In this document: positions 32,128 to 38,562 of the stretch, one piece after another
How positions within the stretch are numbered: the first letter of the stretch is position 1
How the letters are laid out: the number at the start of each line of letters is the position of its first letter
Source: JAGMDK01 sp023128695
Lineage (GTDB): Bacteria; Planctomycetota; Phycisphaerae; UBA1845; Fen-1342
NCBI GenBank assembly: GCA_030628805.1
Contig: DAOVQG010000005.1
Location: forward strand, 1-38,562
Length of the DNA: 38,562 nt
Direction of reading: 5' to 3'
The notes under the pieces: generated by a model
What the model saw: only the letters and a program-made list of their open reading frames with translations
Database searches by the model: none
Told to the model about the DNA's origin: nothing
Made by a program: the position numbers and the translations under genes

Positions 32128-34052
32128 GCACGCCCGGTATGAGCAGGCGGGATCGCGGGACGTCCCTCGGGACCGTGGCCGCGGTCGTACTGCTCGCGGG
32201 CCTGATCTTCGCGCTCCACGGGCAGGCGCTGGGCCTGGGATTGTTCATGGATGACCACGTGCACTTCCGCCAATTGCGGGAGTGCGGCTGGTCGCCGGCC
32301 GACTTGACCGAGGCCTGTCGGCTGGAACTCATCGGCGGCACGATCGAACTCTGGTGGCTGCCGGATGTCACGCTCCGCTTCTTCCGCCCCGTGGCGTTCG
32401 GGCTGATGAAGCTCACCTACACTTTGAGCGGGTGGAGCCCGACGGCCCTGCACGCCGCCTCGCTGCTGTGGCACCTGCTAACCTGTACTTTGCTGCTGAT
32501 CCTCCTGAAACGCTGTGGAGCCTCAACGTGGCTGGCGTGGGCCCTGGCCGGGCTGTTCGCGATTCACCCGGCACATGTCGCGACCGTGCAATGGATCGCC
32601 TGCCAGACCGAACTGATGGTCACCAGCTTCCTCCTGGGAGCCACGTTGTGTTTCGGCCGTTTCCGCGGCTGGCCGGGTTTTGGGGCTGCGGCTTCAGTCG
32701 GAAGCACGACCGAGACGACTATGACACCCGGAACGTCATCCCGGGGTATCGGGTGGGCCGTGGCGAGCGTGGTGCTCTTTGCGCTGGCGCTCGGCTGTCG
32801 GGAAAACGCCGTCATGTTTCCGTTCGTCGTGGCGACGGTCGAGCCCTTGGTTTGGCGGCGCCGAAGACGGGGTGTGTTCGTCCTGTACGCCGTGTTCGGG
32901 TTGCTGCTCCTGGCATACGTGGCGTTACGGTCTAATCTGCTCGGAGGAGCAGCCTTACCGCCGCGACCGTACGTCTTTCCGCCATCGGACCCGGAATTCC
33001 CGCGCTATGTGTTCGACAAGGCGTGGTACTGCCTGCTGGGGCAGTTCCTCATGGTTCCCTGTGTGCCGATCGCCGGGATACCGTACTGCCGGGAGCACCC
33101 GCTGCTTTTCTACAGCTTATCGGCCGGTGTCGGGTTGCTATTGCTCGCAGTTTGCATCACGAGTTATCGGCGCTCCCCAGGCCTGATCGGCCCCGCGTGG
33201 CTGATCGGCTTTATGGTGCCGTTGCTGCCGGTCTTCGCCTCGCCGCACCATTTGTACCTCCCCGGCGTCGGCTGGGCGGTAATACTTATGTTCCTTCTCC
33301 GCAAGCTGGGCACGCCGGGACCGTTGACTCGGGTGAGCGTCAACACAGTGGGTGGGGCGGGCCTCCGTGCCCGCCAGTACGGTCCGCTGGCGGCCGCGGA
33401 GGGCCGCCCCACCAGTTTACCCACTTTCCTGACGCCCACCCCGTTGACTCGTACAGGTATTAGAACTGTGAGGCGGGTCGCGATGTGGTCTGTTATTATC
33501 CTGGTCGGCGCGGCGTTTGCCCGCGCCACAACCTGGCTGGGTTTGACGATCAAGACCGCACACCAGGTCGAACACTGCCTGGTGGAGGAGATCGCGGCCG
33601 CCCCGAGCGGCCTGGAGGACGGAGATACACTCTACGTGGCGAACTTGCCGCTGATCGGTCACTATGCCCGGCCGGCGTTGGAAGAGCGGACGGGTCGGCG
33701 TAACCTGCGCGTGATCCCGTTGACCTGGGCGCCACGAATCCTCGGGCCGGTTACTCCCGCGGAGCTGATCTGGATCGATGAGCGGACCATCGAGATGCGG
33801 GTCGCGGAAGATCGCTACTTCGCCGGCCCGTTTGCCACCGTAGTGCGGGAGGTGACCGGGCAGCCCATCCCGGATCACGTTGACTGCTCCGAGGAATACG
33901 GCTTTCGGGTCGTGGTGCTCGAACGCGACGCCGACGGAATTCGGGCCCTGCGGTTCATCTTTGAGCGTCCGCTGTCCGAGCCCGGGATACACTTGTTCTG
34001 GGGCTCGCGCGTCCGCTGGGCGTATGAAGTGCCACCGAGAGAGCATAGATGA
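32124..34052 (+). CDS. TMTC/PMT-like polytopic glycosyltransferase with inserted repeat
   Basis: 642 residues. The N-terminal membrane part has the FMDDHVHF acidic motif, FRPVAFGLMKLTYTLSGWSP, LHAASLLWHLL and FAIHPAHVATVQWI, closely matching the pattern of TMTC-type O-mannosyltransferases and related bacterial GT-C proteins. The last 180 residues are soluble. Residues about 403-442 come from a MITE-like element (33331-33441) plus its 9-bp target duplication: 120 bp in total, exactly 40 codons, lying in a loop between two membrane helices. ATGA overlaps couple it to the genes on both sides (32124-32127 and 34049-34052). Function by family: transfer of sugars from a lipid carrier; acceptor unknown. 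Confidence 0.7.
   Translation: MSTPGMSRRDRGTSLGTVAAVVLLAGLIFALHGQALGLGLFMDDHVHFRQLRECGWSPADLTEACRLELIGGTIELWWLPDVTLRFFRPVAFGLMKLTYTLSGWSPTALHAASLLWHLLTCTLLLILLKRCGASTWLAWALAGLFAIHPAHVATVQWIACQTELMVTSFLLGATLCFGRFRGWPGFGAAASVGSTTETTMTPGTSSRGIGWAVASVVLFALALGCRENAVMFPFVVATVEPLVWRRRRRGVFVLYAVFGLLLLAYVALRSNLLGGAALPPRPYVFPPSDPEFPRYVFDKAWYCLLGQFLMVPCVPIAGIPYCREHPLLFYSLSAGVGLLLLAVCITSYRRSPGLIGPAWLIGFMVPLLPVFASPHHLYLPGVGWAVILMFLLRKLGTPGPLTRVSVNTVGGAGLRARQYGPLAAAEGRPTSLPTFLTPTPLTRTGIRTVRRVAMWSVIILVGAAFARATTWLGLTIKTAHQVEHCLVEEIAAAPSGLEDGDTLYVANLPLIGHYARPALEERTGRRNLRVIPLTWAPRILGPVTPAELIWIDERTIEMRVAEDRYFAGPFATVVREVTGQPIPDHVDCSEEYGFRVVVLERDADGIRALRFIFERPLSEPGIHLFWGSRVRWAYEVPPREHR
33331..33441. mobile_element. 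MITE-like element, copy 2, in frame inside a gene
   Basis: 111 bp with the same 12-bp ends as copy 1 and flanked by CGTTGACTC on both sides (33322-33330, 33442-33450); the flanking identity extends one base further each way, so the exact ends are ambiguous by a base. The interior folds as one hairpin, GGTGGGGCGG...CCGCCCCACC. Element plus duplication is 120 bp, so the host frame is preserved. Confidence 0.85.
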
Positions 34053-35275
34053 GCGCGCAACACCACGGTCCGAAAGCTGACGATCTATTGCCGGCCTTGC
34101 GGGCTGTGGACATAACGCCGCTCCAGGGCGACGACGGCGAGCTGCACTTTGTCTTGCAGGACCGGACGCGGATCGCACCCCAGTCGTTGGCGCTCTCGCC
34201 GGCGGGATACTTCGTGCTGGCGTACCTGGATGGCGAGCACTCCTGCGCCGACGTTCAGGCCGCCTTTCTGCAACAGTCCGGGATGATACTGCCCGCGGAC
34301 CAGGTCAAAGGCCTCGTCCGGGTGCTCGATGAGGCGTTGATGCTGAAAGGCGAGCGTTACGAGCAGGCCTACGCCCAGCGCGGCGAGGAATATCGCGCGG
34401 CCCCTGCCCGCGACAATCGGGAACGGTATCCGGACGGGGCGGAGCTGCGGTCGGAGATTGAGAAAATGCTCGCCGGCGGGGTCATAGCTCCGGTCCGGGA
34501 AGTGCGGGGGTTGATCGCTCCGCACCTCGATTACGCACGTGGTGCGCCGTGTTACGCCGATGCGTATGCCACCCTGGCGAAGGTGCCCCCGGCGGAGCGT
34601 TACGTCATTTTGGGCACCAATCACGCCGGTCGAGCCACGTCCGCAGTTGCAACAACAAAAGACTTCCAGACACCGTTCGGCTTGGTGCGAACGGATCGTG
34701 ACTTTCTACGGCGGCTGGAGGACAAGCTAGAGCAAGCGGTTTGCGAACACGAGCTGGACCACCTCTGGGAGCATTCGGTTGAGCTACAACTTCATATTTT
34801 GCAAGTAATTACAGATGGTCAGCCCTTTGAAATCGTGCCCGTGCTCTGCCCGAACCCGTGCTTGCCGTCCGGAACCGGTTCCGAGCGTGACACGGGACAA
34901 GAGTTACGTGATTTCGCGGACATGTTGGGGAGCCTGGTTGCGGAGGAGGATCGGCGTACGACGATTATCGCCGGGGCTGACCTGAGTCACGTCGGGCAGC
35001 AATTTGGCGATCCGGAGCCGACAACGCCGACATTCTTGGAGGAGGTCGGTCGACTCGACCGGGAGCTTCTGTCTTTACTGGAATGTCGCCAGGAGGAGGA
35101 GTTCGTCAGCCGCCTGCGCGCAACTTCCAATCCGACAAGGGTTTGCAGTGTAGGCTGCATCTACGCGCTGCTTCGCTCTTTGCCGCGGCGCGCGTGCCGG
35201 GTTCTTAGCTATCATCAAGCGGCCAATATCGCGGCAGAAACGAACGTCACCTGCGCGGCGGTGATCATCGGTTAG
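34049..35275 (+). CDS. amrB: MEMO1/AmmeMemoRadiSam system protein B
   Basis: 408 residues. The N-terminal 110 or so residues look like a winged-helix/PqqD-like module (LSPAGYFVLAYLDGEHSCAD). The rest is the MEMO1 fold, related to class III extradiol dioxygenases: GLIAPHLDYARGAPCYA, VILGTNHAG, DHLWEHSVELQLH, IIAGADLSHVGQQFGD, and CSVGCIYALL; the conserved His, Asp and Cys line the metal site. In many bacteria the protein is encoded with AmmeMemoRadiSam A and a radical-SAM partner; neither is in this window. The biochemical role is not established. It overlaps the GT-C gene by 4 nt (ATGA), so it belongs to the same transcript. Confidence 0.85.
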   Translation: MSAQHHGPKADDLLPALRAVDITPLQGDDGELHFVLQDRTRIAPQSLALSPAGYFVLAYLDGEHSCADVQAAFLQQSGMILPADQVKGLVRVLDEALMLKGERYEQAYAQRGEEYRAAPARDNRERYPDGAELRSEIEKMLAGGVIAPVREVRGLIAPHLDYARGAPCYADAYATLAKVPPAERYVILGTNHAGRATSAVATTKDFQTPFGLVRTDRDFLRRLEDKLEQAVCEHELDHLWEHSVELQLHILQVITDGQPFEIVPVLCPNPCLPSGTGSERDTGQELRDFADMLGSLVAEEDRRTTIIAGADLSHVGQQFGDPEPTTPTFLEEVGRLDRELLSLLECRQEEEFVSRLRATSNPTRVCSVGCIYALLRSLPRRACRVLSYHQAANIAAETNVTCAAVIIG

Positions 35276-35496
35276 TGTAGTGCTTCATGCAGATTGCGTC
35301 TTATCCTGGCCGGTGGTGCGGGCGTCCCTGCCCGCCAGTCGCGGGCACGGAGGCCCGCACCACCTTGAATCATGATGCGGCAATTATAAATCACTGCACT
35401 CTATTACTCTGTCCTCCAGCCGGATTCCATCTTGACCGCGGCGCTGACCGCGGCCGGGTTCCAGAGGGTGTTCATGGGCGGCTGAGCACCCGCGGT
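35276..35496. other. Gene-free spacer after the MEMO1 gene
   Basis: It holds the 53-nt hairpin listed separately, then about 130 bp with nothing recognisable before the pilM promoter. Confidence 0.4.
35312..35364. repeat. 53-nt near-perfect hairpin
   Basis: Arms pair as 12 bp, a mismatch, 3 bp, a mismatch, then 7 bp, around the loop CAGTC (outer stem GGTGGTGCGGGC). The inner part (TGCCCGCCAGT) resembles the MITE core, but inverted ends and target duplication are absent. It could stop transcription of the glycan operon, though no T-run follows directly. Confidence 0.6.
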
Positions 35497-35524
35497 TTGA
35501 CATCGCCGCCGACTTGTGTAATGT
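35497..35524 (+). promoter_or_regulatory. Promoter of the pilM operon
   Basis: A perfect TTGACA (35497-35502), a 16-nt spacer and TAATGT (35519-35524). Transcription would start near 35531, giving a leader of about 350 nt before pilM. Confidence 0.6.
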
Positions 35525-35530
35525 TAAGAT

Positions 35531-35879
35531 AGAGGGCCCGTCGTGGTGAGGGTCCCGAACGAGCTTCGAGAGGAGGAACACGGACCAGCCGGGAAACACG
35601 CCCCCCGACAACCTGATAGCAAAAACCCGCGGGTAGCCACACGGGCAAGATTTCTGCCACTGGGCAGATGGGACTCATACATAAATATTCTCCCCCAAGT
35701 GCCGTCGTGGTAGGCCCACGGCGGTGGCCGGCGGTTGCAAACCGCGGCAGACCTCGCAAACTACAAAATGGCTGATTCCGCGTCGCTGTGGCGGCGCTGG
35801 ACTATGTTTTATCCTGGCGGAAGCCGCATACACCCGTGTTGGGGTGTGCGGGAAGTTTCCAGCCCAAGGAGGTCGTGTC
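35531..35879 (+). promoter_or_regulatory. Long structured-looking leader before pilM
   Basis: Between the promoter and the AAGGAGG ribosome-binding site (about 35865) no gene fits. The RNA can form TCTGCC-ACTG-GGCAGA (about 35654-35669) and GCGGTT-GCA-AACCGC (about 35731-35745) hairpins. A c-di-GMP riboswitch was considered because pili are often so controlled, but the GEMM-I consensus core is not present. It is an unexplained 5' leader. Confidence 0.35.
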
Positions 35880-37979
35880 ATGGCTTCTACCAATGCCGTC
35901 TGGGGTATCGACATCGGACAGTGCGCGCTCAAGGCCATCAAGCTGCGTCCCGCCGAGGAGGGGAAGGTCGAGGCGGTGGCCTTCGACGTCATCGAGCATC
36001 CAAAAATCCTCTCGCAGCCCGACGCGGACCGCGACGAGCTGATCAGTTCCGCTCTGGAGAAATTCGCTTCGCGCAATGACTGGCAGGGCGACAAGTTCGT
36101 GGTGGGCGTGCCCGGCCAGCAGACCTTCGCCCGGTTCTGCAAGATGCCCCCGATCGATATAAAGAAGGATGCCAAGAAAATCCCCGAGCTGGTGCGGTAT
36201 GAGGCCGGCCAGCAGATCCCGTTCGACATGGACGACGTGGTATGGGACTATCAGGTCTTCACCAACGAAGAGTCACCCGACATCGAGGTCGGCATCTTCG
36301 CGATCCGTAAAGATTTGATACGAAAGCACTTGGGATACTTCGGGGCGGCCGGCATAGCCCCCCTCGGTGTCCAGGCGATCCCCGCCGCGCTATACAACTT
36401 CTGTAGCTTCGACCTCGAACCAGCCGGCGCGGGCGGGGCCACCGTGATAGTTGACGTCGGGGCCCAGAACACCGACCTGATCATCGTCGAGCCCAACTCG
36501 GCCTGGACCCGCAACATCCCCCTCGGCGGCAACAGCTTTACCGAGGCCCTCGTGCGGGCCTTCAAGCTCTCGTTCGCCAAGGCCGAGAACCTCAAGCGCT
36601 CGGCGGCCGACAGCAAATACGCCCGTCAGATCTTCCAGGCCATGCGGCCGGTGTTCGCCGACCTGGTCGCCGAGATTCAGCGTTCGCTCGGGTTTTATAG
36701 TTCCACGCGCCGGGAGATTGAGTTGCGCAAGGTAGTGGCGTTGGGTAACGCCTTCCGCCTCCCGGGTTTGCAGAAGTATCTGGAGAACAACCTGACGGTT
36801 GCCGGCGGCGTCATCAAGTTGGAGAAACTCCGCCAGATCGTACCCTCCGCGACGATCAACGCCCCGCAGTTCACTGAAAACATCTTGAGTTTCGGCGCGG
36901 CCTATGGGCTCGCGTTGCAAGGGCTGGGACTGGCGCGGATCCACGCGACCCTGTTGCCGCCCGAAATGGCCCGTATCGCGGTCTGGCGAAAGAAACGCCC
37001 GTACTTCGTTGCGACGGCGGCATCCTTGCTGCTGGCGGCGGCTGTGCCGTGGGTTGCCAACGGGCTCGCTGGCCAAGCGCTCGAGAGCGAGAGCGCCAAA
37101 GCAGCCAGAGCCCGGACGCAGAGGATTATCGCCGCCGCCCAGCGCGATCAGGCTGATTTCATGGAAGCCTCCAAGGACACGAAGGGGCGCGAAGCGAACA
37201 TCGCTGCTCTGCTAAACTTACAAGATCGGAAAACCGTGCTCCCCCATCTGCTGACGTTGGTGCATGACTCCATGCCGCCGATCAACCCGTCCGAATTGGC
37301 GAATCTCGATTCGGGCACGGAGCTGCGGGAGAAGATCGCGGGCAATCCGGAGCGGTTCAAACGCACGGAGCGCGGGCAACTGATCGTTGAGTCGTTCTCG
37401 ATTGAATACCTGAGCAACGTGGATTCAGTGCAGTTGACTCCCGGCGCGGGCGCCAGCGGCAGCACGTCCGAAGCCGACGATCTCATGGGCGGGCCTCCCC
37501 CAGGTGCCCAGCCGATTATGCGTCGAGGCAGGCCCGGCGGCCCGCCCCCGCCAAAGCCTCGGGGTGGGGAGCGCGGCGGCCGAAAGGCGGCCGGCAAGAC
37601 GGCCGGATTCATTGTCCGTATTGAGGGCCGCTTGCTTTACGGCACGATGCGTTCGCAAGCGAGCGGGTGGCTGGAGAACGAGTACTTTCGCAATCTCCGC
37701 GAGCAGAGTCGCCGACCGGGCCTGGGGTTCTACATCCCCGACGATGATCCCAAGGACCGCGGCAAGCGGGCCATCGGCGAGGCGCTGATCAGGCCTGTTC
37801 ATCAGGGCGCGGGGTCGTACTCCCCACGCCGTCCCGGAGGGGCCGGGGATTCGAAGACGACCGAGTTCCGGGATCCGGTGACCGGCGAAGACGAGAAGTT
37901 TGATTGGACGGTGGATTTCGCGTTCAAGGTGTATCTCGGTGAGCCGCCCGCCCCGGCCGAGGCCGACGAGCAGCCGTAA
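35880..37979 (+). CDS. pilM: PilM-type pilus assembly protein with fused PilN-like region
   Basis: 699 residues. Residues 1-355 are the actin-like PilM ATPase fold: VWGIDIGQCALKAIKL, TVIVDVGAQNTDLIIVE, RNIPLGGNSFTEAL, EIQRSLGFY, and VVALGNAFRLPGL. Near residue 360 the sequence turns into a PilN-like start (ATLLPPEMARI), one membrane helix (YFVATAASLLLAAAVPWVA), a coiled-coil-like stretch and a soluble C-terminal domain with a Gly/Pro-rich linker (about residues 530-575). Ordinary PilM is about 350 residues and PilN a separate 180-residue protein, so this is a fusion or a lineage-specific long form. The ATG at 35880 follows AAGGAGG. Forms the inner-membrane platform of type IV pili or a type II-like secretion machine. 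Confidence 0.85.
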   Translation: MASTNAVWGIDIGQCALKAIKLRPAEEGKVEAVAFDVIEHPKILSQPDADRDELISSALEKFASRNDWQGDKFVVGVPGQQTFARFCKMPPIDIKKDAKKIPELVRYEAGQQIPFDMDDVVWDYQVFTNEESPDIEVGIFAIRKDLIRKHLGYFGAAGIAPLGVQAIPAALYNFCSFDLEPAGAGGATVIVDVGAQNTDLIIVEPNSAWTRNIPLGGNSFTEALVRAFKLSFAKAENLKRSAADSKYARQIFQAMRPVFADLVAEIQRSLGFYSSTRREIELRKVVALGNAFRLPGLQKYLENNLTVAGGVIKLEKLRQIVPSATINAPQFTENILSFGAAYGLALQGLGLARIHATLLPPEMARIAVWRKKRPYFVATAASLLLAAAVPWVANGLAGQALESESAKAARARTQRIIAAAQRDQADFMEASKDTKGREANIAALLNLQDRKTVLPHLLTLVHDSMPPINPSELANLDSGTELREKIAGNPERFKRTERGQLIVESFSIEYLSNVDSVQLTPGAGASGSTSEADDLMGGPPPGAQPIMRRGRPGGPPPPKPRGGERGGRKAAGKTAGFIVRIEGRLLYGTMRSQASGWLENEYFRNLREQSRRPGLGFYIPDDDPKDRGKRAIGEALIRPVHQGAGSYSPRRPGGAGDSKTTEFRDPVTGEDEKFDWTVDFAFKVYLGEPPAPAEADEQP

Positions 37980-38017
37980 CGCCGGCGGTGTAAATTCGGT
38001 TTTGCAGGAGACTGATC

Positions 38018-38562
38018 ATGCAATTCGTCAAGAATCATTGGATCACGCTGGCGAGCGGCCTGGTGGCCCTGGTGGCGATCGCGGCCACGGTGTACGGCAT
38101 GACGCGCACCAGCGTCGTCGATGCCATGAACAAGCACGTGCAGGAAGCCCGGGCCATAGAGTCGTTGAGCAAAGACCCGACGAACCAGCAGGTCATTGAA
38201 GCCGTAAAAGCCCGCGGCAACGAGTTCGACGAGAAATACCAGGCGACCTTGAAGGCCGCCGAGAGAATCAACGAGCGCGAGCCGCTCTTGACAGGGGTGT
38301 TTCCGCCTCCTCCCGGTCCCTGGCCCTCCGACCTCGGTTTTCGTTTTCGAGAGGAGTATCAGGACAAGATCTACGAGCTGCCCCGTATTCTGCAAGCCGG
38401 CGGACTGCCCACCGAGCGGGAAATCCAGGAAGAAGCCGAGCGCATGGAGGAAGAGGCCTTGCGGAAAAAGCATGAGGAGGAGGAGGCCGGCGACCTCCCC
38501 CTGCCGTCGCCGGGGCCCCAAGGCGTAGCTCCGCCGCCCGGCGGGGGGCCTCACGGAGGGCC
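38018..38562 (+). CDS. Membrane-anchored protein of the pilus operon (partial)
   Basis: 181 codons visible before the window ends. One N-terminal membrane helix (HWITLASGLVALVAIAATVYG), then a helical, charged region likely to be coiled coil, and a Glu-rich stretch followed by a Pro/Gly-rich linker (from about residue 160). GCAGGAG lies 7 nt before the ATG, and the gene begins 38 nt after pilM. Position and topology resemble a PilO-type partner of the PilM/PilN platform, but no motif confirms it. Confidence 0.6.
   Translation, partial: MQFVKNHWITLASGLVALVAIAATVYGMTRTSVVDAMNKHVQEARAIESLSKDPTNQQVIEAVKARGNEFDEKYQATLKAAERINEREPLLTGVFPPPPGPWPSDLGFRFREEYQDKIYELPRILQAGGLPTEREIQEEAERMEEEALRKKHEEEEAGDLPLPSPGPQGVAPPPGGGPHGG

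Noticed and set aside
35531..35879. c-di-GMP-I (GEMM) riboswitch before pilM
   Set aside because: The conserved GGACGCAAAGCC-type core and tetraloop/receptor could not be found; only generic hairpins are present.
35724..35879. 52-residue N-terminal extension of PilM
   Set aside because: AAGGAGG directly precedes the ATG at 35880, and PilM proteins begin with the VWGIDIG segment found just after it.

Overview
The window looks like part of a chromosome from a high-GC, Gram-negative member of the Planctomycetota, possibly a Phycisphaerae-like lineage from a metagenome. This is an inference. It rests on an LpxB (lipid A, so an outer membrane), a PilM-type pilus protein fused to a PilN-like membrane segment, a MEMO1/AmmeMemoRadiSam B protein, many dispersed palindromic repeats, and the in-frame 'TGWKPVPH' and 'QYPERERRA' repeat peptides that are familiar from planctomycete genomes. 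No tRNA or rRNA gene was seen.

Layout. 1-3650 (+): carbamate kinase, a threonine-synthase-family PLP enzyme and an aspartate-carbamoyltransferase-like protein whose aspartate-binding residues are altered; this may be a catabolic carbamoyl-phosphate module. 4078-6882 (-): a 934-residue lipoprotein. 7020-11900 (-): an accessory island. It carries a RAYT transposase with its REP-like repeats, a DUF3800 protein, a gutted type IIG restriction-modification (R-M) gene, two further small accessory genes, and five diverged copies (called T1-T5 here) of the 3' end of an Eco57I-type R-M gene. Four of the five overlap the start codon of the next gene as ATGA. This array is the strongest candidate for something undescribed. 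12141-18830 (-): an operon nuoE-nuoF-nuoG/hoxU-(FMN glutamate-synthase-like)-gdhA, in which a NADH-dehydrogenase-type module replaces the usual GltD partner. 19257-22612 (-): acetoacetyl-CoA synthetase, a 95-residue protein and a metallo-beta-lactamase-fold hydrolase.

22712-28397 (+): NAD kinase, LpxB, a low-GC insert with a HEPN protein and an overlapping unknown partner, a DUF6941-like protein and AspRS. 28605-35275 (+): two GT-C-like membrane glycosyltransferases around a flippase-like LPG-synthase-TM protein, followed by a MEMO1 protein, probably a cell-envelope glycan locus. 35880-38562 (+): PilM and a following membrane-anchored protein, the start of a pilus or secretion operon that runs off the window.

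Repeats are a main theme. They include a MITE-like element with 12-bp inverted ends and 9-bp target duplications (two copies: one in frame inside a gene, one supplying the aspS stop codon), a GTAGCG-hairpin family whose stem shows a compensatory base change, the 30-33 bp REP arrays in large inverted arrangements, and four unrelated simple-repeat tracts at gene ends. Several insertions keep reading frames open.
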